A stretch of 64,000 nucleotides of DNA from NCBI GenBank assembly GCA_024734555.1, contig JANPWX010000651.1, forward strand, positions 348,292-412,291, read 5' to 3'. The DNA comes from Trochalopteron elliotii. Taxonomy: Eukaryota > Chordata > Aves > Passeriformes > Leiothrichidae. Below, piece after piece: positions 35,079 through 48,600 of this stretch; position 1 is the first letter of the stretch, and every line of letters starts with the position of its first letter. A program made the translations under genes and the position numbers. The notes under the pieces were generated by a model. The model ran no database searches. It saw only the letters and a program-made list of their open reading frames with translations, and had not been told where the DNA came from.

Positions 35079-38000
35079 TAGCCTTGGCCACACAGCAGTG
35101 AAGTGCTTTTCTCTTGCTGTGATTCTAACAAATTTTGTTTTCCCTTTGTATCCTAAGGAGATAACAGAGGAGTTTTTTAGCTCCCAGAGGAGCTGCCACT
35201 GCAAATGTGGTGGGTTTGGTTTATTGTAGTTTTTTTGGATCCAACTGACAAGATCTGTCACAATTTGTTGTCTTTATTGCACTTCTTCATAGTGATTAAG
35301 GAATTCAATATGCTTTTATTTAGCTGATGACTAGAAATTGTGCATTATAAGGTTTCAGTCCCAAAATTCCTTCATATGATACATTTTTTACTGCAGAAGT
35401 CAGCTGCTTTGTGTCAGCCTAACTTTCAAAGAAATGCAATAAAATTTAATTGTAATGGGGATACAGTTGTACTTCATTAAATGCATTTGGATTTTCTTTT
35501 AGAGTTACAGCATTGCAAATTTTACTTGACTCTGACTTCTGTTTCATAACCACTCTTGCATAAGGCCGTTATAGAATATTGCATCTCAACCCACACATGC
35601 TTTATGGTGGTAGTGGGCCAAATTGTACCAACAGAGGTGGTTCACAGTGAGCTTGTAGAACTCTTTTCCACAGACTGCTATAAATGCAGGAGGATTGTAC
35701 AGACCTTCACAGACCTTTCCATATAGCTGGGAGAAGTGCCTGGTGGAGCGATGTGTTGGTCAAGTTCAGGCTGAGAAGAATACAGACAAGAAGATAGTTT
35801 AAAACTTGGGAGATTTCTTGCAGGTGTCATATGCACCTGCTCTCTTCCTGGTCTTCACTTGATACCCTCTTGTGCTGCTGCTGAAGGCAGCAAAGTTCAG
35901 TTAATCTCGGAGTTGGACATTTGCTGATTTATTCAACAGAGGATTAAGCTGTTGTTTGGATGTCAAGTCCTTTGTTTGTTGTTGTTCTTAGGAGAAAATG
36001 TGAAAAAGGCAGAATTTGTGTCAGTCAATAGCAGTTTTCATCAGCATCTTAAACAGAAAACTCTGCACTAGGCTGGTCAGAAAAAAAGATATATTTTTTC
36101 CTGTATGAACTATTTTCATCCAGTATTGTCTTTCCTTTCTGTTGCAAAGTTTTCTTCCTGTTGTTTTCCAGCTGGCCCAAATACCACACTGCTTAGCATA
36201 GCAACCTCTTTTTAACTGAGGTTTTTCTAGCATTAATACCCCTGTGTTTCTTTCACTGGAAATGCTGTTGTTGCTATTCAAAATTGCTCAAAAATTATCC
36301 TGTGATCCAGAGGTTGTCTTTTGTGAAGGCAAACTGAATTGCTAAGGATATATCTGTACAAGGATGGCAAATCTGCACCAAAAATTGGCAATGTTGTAAC
36401 ACATAAATTTCACTGAATACCATAATCACTATTTCAAGAGATTTGTAGTTGAATTGCAGCCTTTTCAGTCTAGGTCACCAGCTTATTCACAGGAAAAGGT
36501 TCTCAGAATAATGTGGCTGTTGAGTGCTTTTTATGAAGTGTCATGGTAGTCTCCATTTGTTCCTGTATGGGCAAATCTATATATGATAACTGGACATACT
36601 GGACAGAGGCAAAGGACTTGAGAGCAAGTGGGATTTTGGTGCTGAAGATCAGCCTTGGCTATAGCAGGTGAGGCACCAAGGGTTTGTCTTGCTGCTGCTA
36701 CTGCCACATGTGCCACAGTATATTTATCTCTCCACATTGCCAGTCCAGTGGAGTTACTGCATGCTGAAGTGTAGTACAGTGTTAAAAAAGAGTACTCAGG
36801 GGAGGATGGTTCTTTGTGTAACTTAGCATGCTGTGGATGAAAGGAAAATATCATGCTCTGCACTTTGGGAAGGGCTGGGGAAGCTCAGCACTACTTAGGA
36901 AGAGCAAAGGTTCATGAAGGATAAGAGGTGGGATTTCATTCACTGGCTGATCTCCTTTTTCAGTACTTCTGTGGCTTTTCAAATTCTTTGTCTTGTAGCT
37001 CTGTCAGGTGAGAGGCAGAATGGTATCTTGAAAGCCAGGAGAGGTGTCCTGCCTGGGCCCCTCTGCAGCAGGACCTCATGAGTATGAAGATGGCCATTGC
37101 CACTTGTCACCTCAGCCCTCGAGTGTCAAAGCCCTTGTCCTTCCCTTGCTGGTGCTCTGTGTTTGTGTACTGAGCTGTGACCGTGCCTAAAGTAAGGTGG
37201 GTTCTACTGCTAGCAAGTTTTGCAGTATTTCTCAGCTGTTTGGGAAGACAGTTCTTCAACCCAGTTTTCCTTCTAATCTTCATTTCTGCATGAAGATAAA
37301 AAGTGTTTTTAAGGATTCCCTTGAGGACCAATTTAGAGTTCAGTTTTGATTGAATTAGTTGGATGTATGTAAATAGAATCACGCATTTAACAGAAACCCA
37401 GATGAAAGACACTTTCAGGAGGGCTTGGGGCAGATGCTGTCAGTTTAGCCTGCAGTAAGCACCTCCGAGAAAATCCTGTGCTTCTCCCTTTTATCGTGAT
37501 TTATTCCTTTCTCCTTCACATCTCAGCCACTGGTGAATGCTGTTGTTCCAAGATGCATATTTGTTTTGGGCACTTGTGCCTCAAGTCTACCTTGAGTCTG
37601 CAGCTGGCCCCTTTTACATAGTTGTGGGCCACAGAAAAAATACTTTTGTGCTGTTCCAGAAGCCCTTGTGTTTGAAAAACTGGAGTCATAAATATGAATG
37701 GCACGTTTTGTTGGCATGAACAAGGAGGGGGTAAAGATGAAGGAAAACTAATTAGCTGTCTGTGTGTTGTGGGGACAGGCACCCCATGTGTCAGCAGTGA
37801 GAGAGGGGGATGTGGGGTGCTTCATTACCTCCCTGTTGAGAGCAGGGATAAGGAACAGCAACCTGCAAAGCCAACAGCATGGGCAGGAGGAGCAGTGAAT
37901 GAAATGGGGTTGTGAGCACAGCTGGGGGCTTGAATGTCTGCAAAGCCCTGCATCTCCATCCACAAACTGGGAGCACAGGGACGGGCAGCCAATTTACACC

Positions 38001-38831
38001 TTGGCAAAATAAGCCTGGACCACCAGGCTCTGCTCCAGATGCATATCCTGTGGATGCTGAGGAAGGCGACTTCCAAAGGCTCACCTTTATTCCTCATGAC
38101 AAAAGCCCTAATTGCAATCTTTTTGGCTGGTGGTTTTTCTTCATTTGGGTATCTTGTGAGGTCATAACGTGACTGTATCACTGTTTTTGCACCACAAAAC
38201 ACCTGCTCATCCTCCTGTGGGGAGCCCTGATCTCTGCAAGGACCTGCTGGGCTGTCGTTGGGAGGCACTGCTTGCTGCTGATGCAGCAGGGCTGGATCAA
38301 ACTGAGAATGTAGAGAAGGTCATGAGCTATGGGGCAGGGGGCAGAACTTGTGCTTTCCTAGGTGCTTTGGAAATGATCAGCATGCTTCCTTTCTACATTT
38401 CACACTAAACTGGGGCTTAAGTTTGTGTTCCCTTGGGTTTGCAAAGCTCAGTGGTAGAATCTGAAAAATGTTGAGCTTTACATGGCAAAGAGGACTACTC
38501 ACTTTAAGATGTACATAGGCAGTTGTGGGACCATTTCTTTCATTTCTCATAGCACAGAAACATCCCAGTAACAGCATGGCTTTTTGAGCCTTGTATGCAG
38601 AATAATCTCTTCAGTGCTGCCCTCACTTGCAGCCATGGTGTTTAGTCAGGGCCTAATCCAGTTCAGATGAGCTTGTACTGCTTCTTTGACATGTCTGTGT
38701 GGCATGTGGTGCTGTGCAGCCAGATACCCTGCATTGTTGTTAAAAGCAAAGTAAATAAGACACTGTCCATCTCCTCCCTCCCACCCCTGAGCCTGCCTGT
38801 GTCTCTCCCTGGATGTGGGCTCTTGAGAGTT
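35079..38831. other. Non-coding stretch, no gene recognised
   Basis: No supported gene. Several overlapping frames at 37748-38268 (up to 147 codons, minus strand) lie in a locally GC-richer segment and have no recognisable domain, so they are treated as chance. AT-rich blocks occur near 35270-35560. Confidence 0.6.
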
Positions 38832-38850
38832 ATTTAGCCAAAGGCTAAAT
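38832..38850. repeat. 8-bp perfect inverted repeat
   Basis: ATTTAGCC (38832-38839) and GGCTAAAT (38843-38850) pair exactly around AAA. It is a short hairpin of unknown meaning and could be chance. Confidence 0.75.
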
Positions 38851-41831
38851 CACATTATGTCATACATATTAACTGGAAACAAAGCAAGTCTCAGCAGACA
38901 CCTGAGCAGATGCCAAATGTCAAATTTGATGGAAAATGCTTAATTACTTCTCCAAAGCCTACTTGTTTTTCTCCTCCTCCTGTGTTTTCTGAAAATTCCT
39001 CTTTTGCAGTGTGAAATATCTTTCCTGATTCAACCTTTCGTTCAGCTCTCTGGAATGGAGCTTCTTGTTTGTACAAGAAACTGGGAAACTCAGATGAGGG
39101 AGCTTGGAAGAATGTGATCATTTCAACATAGTCCTTGCAGCTTTTGTTCTCAGTTTCGTGGTTACCTTCCTTTTATAGAATTGTTTTAGGGGTTTGAGGT
39201 TTTATTTCTGCTTCTGTCCCTCATCTCTTCAGTGGATTTTTGCACCTCATCTCTGGCTGTATTTCTGCCACTCACTTTATTCCATGAGAGTGAGTTGCAG
39301 AGAGCGTGGTGGTGATGTGATCCAGCTTGAGGGTAGATGTGCTTGGGAGTGAGTCTGTGCTTCCAAGTGAAATTACAGGCCAAACTGAGATGATGGGAGG
39401 CTGAAATGTGCAAAAACTTGTCACAGGAACTGTGCACGATGTGTGCAAAATTCAAAATCTAATCACTGTAGTAAAGCTGGTCAAGATACAAGCTTAAAAC
39501 TCTCTTCCCACAGCTAAGGTGAGTGCATAAGGCTATTCTGGGAGAACCTGGGTTTTCTCCTTGCTATATTTTGCTGTTGGTCTAGTGATGAATTGAGATG
39601 AGTTTTGTCCCTAGGTGGGACAACTGTGTGTTTATGAAATCATTGTTACTCTTAAATGATAAAAAATCCTGCCCTACGAAGACAAAGCAGTTGGGTGTGT
39701 AACCATTCAGGAGGACAGCAGTGAGGATTTGAATACACAGTCTAGATTGGAATATAGGATCTTAGGCTGGTGCTATTTCCAGGAGCTGTATTTTTGCTCT
39801 TGGAGAACTTTATATGCAGAGGTTGAGGGCTGTACCACCAGCAGAAGCTTTACAGATCCCAAAGGGTGAAATGCAGGGGAAGGAGGGCTGCAGAAACCAA
39901 GAGGGCTTTTGGGAACTGAGACAGTCATGAGGACACTGAAGATAACTCACACAGTGCTGCCCCTACAAGTGGGGCAGCTGCTGTGGCTGCAATGCTGCCT
40001 CAGTGCTGTGCAACCACTGCCTGGAGCTTCCACCAGTGAGAGCTGTGACCTTCCTGCAACATGGGCAATGTGGTTTCTCCTCTTGCAGACAAGGAGGAGA
40101 TGATGAGCTCAGAGGTCTCCTGGAAGAAATAGGTATTTCTCTCTAAGAATCTTCCCCATTTCTAGGTCTTTTCCAGCTTTTCCTGTTTCTTGTACCATCC
40201 AAGCACTGAGCAATGCAGTTACTGCAGAGCACAGCCCAGGATGTGTAGCCTGTACGTGGAGCCTGTTGAGAGTACAGAAGTGAGATGTCAAGTATGAAAA
40301 AACACAACACATCTTTTCTGTGATAAATGAATTTCCTGTGCTTGGATTTCCCTGCCTTCCAGATCTGCCTGTGTGTTTTCCCCTAACCCTTGCATTTGCT
40401 AAGTCTGATCTGAGAGGAGGGGCAGGGATAGTGGTGTGTGCATTTACTGTAGTATTTTCATAGAGGCAGGAAATTAGACAGCATCTACAGGATCTGAGAG
40501 CTGCTGCATGGCAGGGCTCAAGGAGCCTCTAGCATGACATTATCATAAAAAAGTGAATTGTGAAAAGAAGGGATTGATGTGAACTTTTACTTGTTCTCTT
40601 TAAAGGGTAGTTTCCTTAATGCCCTCCATGCTCTCACCTGACCTGAGCAGCCTTTGACATCTTCAAGCAGTCCTTGTCCATGTGGGTGTCTGGACACCCA
40701 CTGGGTCTTAAATGCCCTCTCCCATCGGGCTCTGGTGTTTGAAACATCTTCAGCCTCATCCAGAAGCAAACCCAGAGCAATTCACTTTGATGTGTGAAGT
40801 CTGAATTAATGAAACGACTGAATTAATGTTTGTGCCTCTTGGGGAAGTGAGCAAGGGGGACGTGTTGGCCTATATTTCATCAGAGGGAAAAACTTGTTTA
40901 GTTGTATGCACAGAACCAAGGTATCTTAGACTGTATGGTCTCTGTGTTGCTCAAGTGCACGATCTCCAAACATGCTCCATTTCCCATGCAGCTGTTTCTT
41001 GCACTCTTTGCAGAGCTGCTGGCCAAAACAAGGGCAAAGTGAAACTTTCTTTTATTTCTTTTCTTGAACATTGAAATGGGACTTTGAAGAAGAAACATCT
41101 TTTCTGGCCATTTGTGTCAGGACCTTGTTGGAGACCAGAAACCCCCTCACTTCTGGGAAGGAAGTTCAATTTCATAACATGAAGCACTTGGATGCTACAG
41201 TGATTTACTGCTATAGAAGTATGACCATGGGACCCTGGATTTAGAGCAGTCTTTGATTGGGGTGAGGTGAATTGGGCTCTGACAGGCCCCTGGATCTGTA
41301 GATTCATTGGTGGTGGAAGGGCTGCTGCCTTTTGGTTATCACCATTAAACCACTGAATAGAAAGGAGATGAGACTCTGGGTTAAAAATAGTACATAGCCT
41401 ATAATTAAAAATGTGCACTTTCATATTTATGTACTCAGAGGCTGAATTAAAGTAATAAAAACCTCTTAAATGTGCATTTCATAAGGCTTTCATCATGCAG
41501 TTTATCGTTTTAATATTCTTGCACCTGGTTCTGTTTCATGTAGTTTTTATGAGCAATCTGTCTGGAGTGGTCAGGGCTGGTGCAGGCAGTGACAGTGTTT
41601 GCACGTGGCTTTCTGAGCACAGAGAAGTGGGAGCCTGGAGCTGCCTGGGGCCAGCCTGTCTGCCAGCAGAGCAGGTTCCCTGTGTCCTGGCACGGTGGTG
41701 CCTTGCTAAATTATGCTCTGAGCCCCCTCCACACAAGGCAGGTTTTTCCAGCAAGTTGAGTGTATATCACTTGTTCAGCTGAATCTCAGCTGGGCTTCTT
41801 GTCATTGGACAGGGCAGAACGCTTTAGTATT
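38851..41831. other. Non-coding stretch, no gene recognised
   Basis: No supported gene. Frames such as 40951-41424 (157 codons, minus) and 41495-41782 (95 codons, plus, with a hydrophobic N-terminus that could mimic a signal peptide) lack recognisable domains and have no convincing splice context. Confidence 0.6.
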
Positions 41832-41850
41832 CTAATTAATCATTAATTAG
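41832..41850. promoter_or_regulatory. 19-bp palindrome of homeodomain core sites
   Basis: CTAATTAAT (41832-41840) and ATTAATTAG (41842-41850) are exact reverse complements around a single C. The palindrome holds several TAAT/ATTA cores, the standard recognition core of Antennapedia-class and paired-class homeodomains (established knowledge), arranged symmetrically as expected for dimer binding. Function is inference; AT-rich palindromes also arise by chance. Confidence 0.55.
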
Positions 41851-43489
41851 GGGTGTGAGATCTTAACACACAGTGCCTGGTGTGTCACAGGAGCTGCTCA
41901 GCATCTTGCAGGATGAGCCCTCAACTTGTTTGCTCAACTCCAGCATTGAATCGAGCAAACTGCAAATGGAGAGAGAACAAGAAGATTTTTTTTTTTTGAA
42001 ACCATGTCATATTATGCCTTCCCCATACAAATTAGCTCTAAGAGAGTATTTTCCTGCATTGATTGATTATTTGATTATTTTTCTGTGGTGTTTCCTCACA
42101 GCAACAATGTGTTGCTGTGGATCCTGCTCATTGTTCTGGCAAGGGTTTTTTTAAAAATTATTCTTCTTTGCATAAGATGCTCTCAAGGATTGATCCCGAA
42201 TCAATGATAAAAGAACAGGACATAACTGAGAGGTTATGAGTTGGCAGCAAGTTTTGTTCAAAAACAAAAAACTGCAAAATTTCCTGGATTCTGCTTGGTC
42301 CTTTTTATTAGCTTTATTTATCTGGGTAGAAACCTTCTGAGATTACAATCTCAGCTTCCAGGATGATTTGTCCTAGTCTCCTGGCTTTGAAAAATGGTCT
42401 CCAAACCATCTCAGGGGTGACACTCTGGCTGTTCTTTTTTTGCTACTTGCAATCTGTCCTATTGCTGTAAATGGTTTGTTTGTTTGCTTCTTTTCCTACA
42501 CAGATCCTGTAAATCTTTTCTCCCTTTCTCAGGGTGTGAGTTACGACTTGTGGGAGGTTAGTGAAAATCATCCTGAAAGGGATGGGAAGTATCAATTTGC
42601 TGGAAGTCGTTTATTTATAAAGGCTGGGAGAAACACTTGTAGAAATCACAGTTCTGGGCCTCTTGACGAGTGTCCCCCTGCTTGTGGCTCAGCACTGGTG
42701 TGGATTGTGTTGCTCTCCCCTGGCATGGGACGGCCAATTGTGTTCCTGCAAATCCCCAGGCCAGCACAGGGAGGAGCAGGGGCTGCATTGCCACCCTGTG
42801 TGCAGACCCCTTCCCTCTAGATCCACCATGGAAAAAAGGCTTGGCAAAGCTTTGCCATCAGTGCTAGCACTGCTGCTTTCCCCTTGCATAAAAATAAGCC
42901 TCCCACATAGCTCAGCTAGTGGCAGACCTAAATTGTGAAATGTTTTCCAATATCCCACGACCCTGGCAAACCTGCACGTGGGTGATGTCTTGTCAGGTAT
43001 TCAGAGTGGACCCCCAAGGCAGGACTTTGCTGGACAAGGAGTTGAAAGGGAGATAGTTGCCATTTCAACAAATTTTATTTCGGTTTTGCAGTGAGAAGGC
43101 CTTTAGGAAGAGCAGGAGGCTGGGTCTGACTGTGCTGATGTCAGTCTGGATTTAGCTATCTTAAAGGGAATGAGGTTAGTCTAGACTGACACTGGCATAA
43201 AAGGAGAGGGCAGAATTAGGCTTATGATATCTAAAAAAGTCTTAGGTCCTGGTTCATCAAAGGACTTCAGAATGGCTGAATTCTTCCTAAAGCTTGTATG
43301 TTAACATTTTGCTGACAGGGGACGTTTATTTTTATTCAGAAATATCAGAAAGGAAAAGAAGAACACTTTAGAGATGGTTTCCTTCTGACTAGAAGTATAA
43401 TTGGCTCTAAATTTGGGGATAAACAGGAGAAAACATGTTTTAGGCTGAAAATTTCTTGTATATAAAGTAATGCATTTTACTGCAGAAAG
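41851..43489. other. Non-coding stretch with simple repeats
   Basis: A 12-T run is at 41986-41997 and a short GTTT repeat at about 42474-42486. Overlapping frames at 42663-42958 on both strands are in GC-richer DNA and have no domain. No gene is supported. Confidence 0.6.
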
Positions 43490-43875
43490 CAGCTTCTAAT
43501 GAAAATATTGTGTCAGTTGCAATGACAACAGTGGTATAATTATTTTTGATAATGAAAGAACATAGTATTATTTTGAACCAAGGAAGATATAGAGTGGCCA
43601 TCCTGTAGGATTTTTTTTTTTACTGGCTATAGCTTATTTCTGTATGATGTTGTAATTGTGACATAATCACGATCATATCAATCTTGAGATAACACAAGCA
43701 CTTGACTGACCTTTATGCATCAAAATGCCCCAGAGATGTAATTATCTCATGGCTACTGTATTTTCTGACAAGTCTGATAGCTTAAATATTGCAGACCCTG
43801 AACGTTGATATGCCCAGAAAACATTAAATATTCATTTGCTGATACATGTATTTATAAAAATCCCATTTCTCCATT
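43490..43875. promoter_or_regulatory. Possible conserved non-coding element (AT-rich, TAAT-rich)
   Basis: A block of about 385 bp, non-repetitive except for an 11-T run at 43611-43621, with closely spaced TAATGA, GGTATAATTATT, GATAATGAAAG, TGACATAATCACGATCAT, GTAATTATCTC, CTTAAATATTGCAG and ATTAAATATTCATTTGC words. This is typical of homeodomain, POU and GATA-rich developmental enhancers in vertebrates. It is judged from texture only; no alignment was possible. Confidence 0.25.
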
Positions 43876-45574
43876 GAGTGAGCAGTGGTTTTCAGGTCAC
43901 CCAATTCAATAACTATGAGCATATTTGAGGACTCAGGAATTCTTGCTCATTTGAAGTTCTGTAGTTTTCTTTTTTTTGGGCAAAATAACTGCAGTAACTA
44001 TTTTGCTAGAAAAAGGAATACATTTCCTCCACAGTTTGTTCTGCTAATAGTCCCTGTGTACTGTATGTGCAAGTGTGCTGGCCTTGTTGTTGTACATCCA
44101 TGGAAATATGCAGTGCTGTGTGCCAGGCTGCAGCTCTTCCCACCTTTTGCAATGCACAGAGTGACCTTCCACCCTCCTTGTGGTTCACAGTGGGGAGGGA
44201 CACAGCCTTGGTCTGGCTGCAGGAGGGGAGTAAAACTTCCATTTAATCTCTTCTGTCTCCCTGATCATGGTGAACTAAACTTCATTTTTCCAAATTGTTA
44301 CAAAGTGTTGGATTTTTCTGCAGGATGAGCAAATCCATCTCTCCTCCCACCAAAAGTGTCCTTCATGTGTCTTGAAGCAGTGGATACCTCCACAGTCATT
44401 TGTGGCCACAGCAGCTCCTTTTGTTGAACCTGTATTTCACCAGCCAGCTGTCTGGGACACCTCAGATTCTGAAAGAAAAAATGACCAGGACTAGTAGCAA
44501 ATGTTAGAAGATGCCTCAGCTTTTAAAAAGCAAAACAATTTGTTCCCAGCTGTATCAGCACAGAGTTGTCCAGTTCACCTTTTGGAGAGTGGCACTTGTT
44601 TGTGGCTGTGTAGCCCCTGTTTGTGTGCCCTGTGGTGTCCATACTGCACGTGTATGAATGCTGTGCATGCCCTGGGGTCACTTAGAGTCTATATCTGTGT
44701 TGCATTGGCTGCTTGGAAGTGCCAGATTTGCTCCTTTCAAGCTACTTAGGATGAGGGAGAAGGTGGGGGTCTCTCCCATGAGTGCAGTGCATCAGTGTCA
44801 CCTCTGGTAGCAGTAAAGGACCCAGGAAAATCAGCTGAGAGTACTCACCAGTGATCACACAGCAGTGCAGAAAGAGGTATCTGTGCCTCAGGGGCTTTTC
44901 TGCTTGTGTGCCCCACTGAAATGATGATAAATCCAGGGGCTGCATCTTCCTCAGTGACAAGTTAAATCTTCCCCTTGTAATTGCCTGAAACAAGACTTGT
45001 GCTAAGTTGGACAAGCTGAGCAGTTGTGCTGCTGTTTGTTTATCCAAAAGTCACAAATAGTGAGGGGTACTCTGCTTGAGTGCAATGTAAGGCAATGGAG
45101 CAGGATCCAACATGTGTGGGGTTTTTTTAAGGAAAAAAAAAAGAAAAGCACCATGAATCCCAGGTGGTCAACCCAAATAGTTTGCTGCCATTTCTCTTCC
45201 ACCGACTAATAATCCATTACAGGAAAAATAGGTTACCTGCTGATGTACTAACACACAGGGGTGGTACTTGAAGGGAAGATGCTCTCTGGATCCAAGTAGC
45301 CAAACTGTTTCTTGCTGGAGTTGTGTTTTTTGTAACAGGTAGCTGCAGGAGCATCTTTTGTAGAAGTGAGGAGCCTCCTGTGCTATGGTCACTGAAGAAA
45401 AAAATAACAAACCCCTGCATTTACAAGACATGCCATGGCGTCAGGTTGGGTTACTCCTGCTGTGGTGATAGAGAATTCTGGGGGTTTGCAGTACCAATCC
45501 AGGGTGATGATTTTAGAATTTGATGTTCTTTTTCAATCCTTCCACAGAGCCTAGCTCTCATCCTGCCCTTATGT
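43876..45574. other. Non-coding stretch, no gene recognised
   Basis: The longest frame is 147 codons (43885-44328, plus), Cys- and Phe-rich and without a domain. A poly-A/GA stretch occurs near 45130-45150. Nothing is supported. Confidence 0.6.
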
Positions 45575-45607
45575 AAAAAAAACAAACAAACAAACAAAAA
45601 AAGAAAA
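45575..45607 (+). repeat. (AAAC)n simple repeat in an A-rich tract
   Basis: A run of A followed by AAAC units (about four) and another A-rich tail. It could be the eroded poly-A tail of a plus-strand retroposed sequence, but nothing recognisable precedes it. Confidence 0.85.
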
Positions 45608-48600
45608 TAAGGAATCAAAATATCTTTGTTGTGTGTTTTTTGATCTGTTCAGCTCTGAGGAAACCTTTCTGGTATCACCCACCTCAGGTATATAGCTATT
45701 TACCTGTAGTTTGAAGGAGACTATCACTTTTATGCTTTATGTACTTGAAAGGAAGTTAAATAAATAGCTCCTTTATTCCTTTTAGTTTGTCTTGGACTCT
45801 TCACCCCTAGGAAATTGTGAAGCCAAGTGGAATAAGAAAAGGGCTGCATAGCAAGCAGTTTGCCCATGAAATGCATTTGTTTTTAATTGCCTCATTAAGT
45901 CAGGTTATGATGGATTATATGACCTTACCCAGTGCAGTCTGACATAATGGGACGCTGTCAGAAGTTCTGCAATAACAGAGTGATATTCACTTGACTGGGG
46001 TTTTTTTGCTTGTGTTTTCAGCTGTGTTGATCGCTTGCAGTGGTTATACACATTACGAATGTCTTGGCATGAGTAAAGGCAAGGTCATTAATGCTTTTTG
46101 TCATGATTACTTGATAAGCTTGTTGTTCCAGCAGGAATTAGTGCCTTGCTGGTAGCACAGGAAGGAGGTGTGAGGCTGTCATGCTGTGCTGCAATGGGGC
46201 GGGTGTTGGGCTCATGGATTTCTCATGGCCCAGAGCTCTGTCCATCAGCTGTTATCAGGGATTGCAGCCAGTGACAGCACAGCCATTCCCAGCAACCCAC
46301 AGAGCAATTTGCAGCTGAGGTATTTTAAATTATTTGGCTGGTGTTTAATAAACATGGCTTGAGGAGGCTCCTCCATGTTGCATATTTGTTTTGGAGAGGG
46401 CCGTAGCAAATGGAGGTGTTGAGTCCAAGGCAAAGCAAGGTGGCTTGGCAGCAGGAGCTGGCTTTGCTCCCCTCATGAGGGAACAGGAGCCCTCTCATTT
46501 CCTGGCATGTGTTGGTGGCTTGTGTAATGGAGAGATACAAGAACATCCTCCTTTTCCCATGGTAGATGAGGTTTGTAGATTTCAAACTGCTTAAATAAGA
46601 CTTTTAGCCACTAAAAAAGTAGAAGAAAAAACTCCCACTCTCAGGTAAATCATTATGCTGCATTTGTTTTCCAAACCCTCTAATAATAGTATAAAAATGC
46701 CATTTTGAATGCTCTTCCTTTTGCCTTTTCAATTTCTCCCTTGGAATCTCTCATCTGTTAAATTAGTTTTTGGATTCATCCCAGACTTATGAATATTTCT
46801 TTGTCCTTCTTCACTTATCTGCCTCCGCTCCCCCATTTTTTTCCAGAATAATTTCCAGTGGATGAATCTTTTGGAAACGGTATTTTCATGTGTAGGTCTT
46901 ACTCACCCAGCACATCTTTCTTTAAATAATACTAATATTTTTTATATCCTGGATGGTTCTGTTTAATTGCCAAGAGCTGGACTGTTGACTTGGATGAAGC
47001 CTCACTGTGTGTAAGTGCTCTTACAAGCATTGATTAGGATGGCAGGTTTTGACAGCTGAGTCAGCCAGAAACTTTGAAATACACCATTTGGGACTGTTTG
47101 TTGGTGATAATGAGTCTCAACTGCCATGGACTTTTATTCTCTTTTTTCAAAAGTTTAGAGCTTTCTCCTTCATTAGAACAAGGGCATTCTTCAGACTCCC
47201 TTGAAGTGGCTGCAGCACCTCCTGCTCTCCTGCAGCAGTCATTGCTATGGATAGTTTTGAAGGAAACAAGTGAGATTTTGGAATTTTTTTGAGATACTGC
47301 ATTTATTTGCTTATTTACACTAAAGCACACAGAGAAACTGATTTCCATAATAATTCTTGAGGTTTGTGGGACAAAAATGAATTCTAAATCAGAATGCATC
47401 GAAACTTTAAAATTTTCCCAGCAAGTTGAAATTTTAGTGTATTCCTTATGAAAACACTGAAATGTATTTCCAGGAGAGTAGATTGCTGTCTGGCATTTCT
47501 GTGGGAACTGAACTTGGCATTATTCTTATCAGCTTCATTTGAGCTCTGCAGGGGGAGGTGGTAGGAGAGTGAGAAGTCATATCAAGTCAAATTTGCAGTT
47601 GCTGGGGCTTGCAGCCTCTGCAGCTCCATGGATCCCTGTGCTTCTAGGCAAGGAATGAACTGTAAGTGTCAGAGGGGGTCGAGCAGGCAGCTTGGCCATT
47701 GTGGTGTGTGTTTGTATCATATGAAGAGAAAACACAACTGCACGTCCTTCTCATTTGGCCTCCAGCCATTTGGTCTAGACTCCTTGCACAGCCTGATATT
47801 CATCCATCCCTCCTCTCTTTTCCCTGTTGAGCTTTTCCTGACAGACCCTTAAACTAGTTGGTTTCTGAGCATTGTCTGTGTTGTGGCATCTGTGGACAAG
47901 GAAATCTTGGAGAAACACAGCAGAGCCAGCCAGTAGCAAGGTTCCCCTGGATGCTCATGAAAATGGAGCTGCTTCTATCAAAGTTATCTTAAAGACTGTC
48001 AGTCCTTTGGAAAAGCACACATTTAATCAGAAATCTCCTTAATTTCTGTTCCTTTTCTCTCTACTCATCCATTTCCTCATTCCCATTCCCAAGCTTGTCT
48101 TTGTCTTTCCTCTACTTCCAGTCCAAAGTTCTGGTACCAAGTGCTATTTGTGGGCTGCCAGGCCCTTGCAAGCAGCCAGACTTAGCATGTTTTGGAAAAA
48201 TGCAAGCAGCTTCTCTGGGGCAACAGAGGAAGCCACAGAACTGAAAGCTAGTCCTGATAGAATCCAGGGAGTTTTTACTGTCACAAAGCTCTTTAGCAAG
48301 AGGTGTTGTTTGTTTGGAGCTGCTGTGCAGTGATTATTTTTCAATAAGAGCTTCAACTTCACCTGAGTATATCTGTAGTGATTACAGGGCTGAACCTAAA
48401 TGTCTGGGGAGAATATGCTAAATTTCACTGCTGCTGGTGACAGGCTTTAGTAATACCTGCCTCCACAAGCCTACAGCTTTAGACATCTGCCTCATTTGGG
48501 CTTCCTGCAAATTACACCCTCAAGGAGCTTAGGGGACTGAAATAATCTGCACTGACAGAATGTGGTGTGGAAATGTCCCTCCTTAACTGTTTTGCTGATG

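Noticed and set aside
37748..38268. Overlapping ORFs up to 147 codons on the minus strand
   Set aside because: Frames are open on both strands in GC-richer DNA, with no domain and no consistent codon pattern.
41495..41782. 95-codon ORF with a hydrophobic N-terminus
   Set aside because: Same reasoning: TTT/CTT-rich DNA gives Phe/Leu runs by chance, and no domain is visible.
44880..44935. MIR-like words (CTGTGCCTCAG ... ATGATGATAAAT)
   Set aside because: Only two short words match and the text between them does not follow the MIR order, so it is weaker than the other candidates.
45575..45607. A-rich (AAAC)n tract as a plus-strand retrocopy tail
   Set aside because: The upstream sequence has no recognisable retroelement or processed-gene body.
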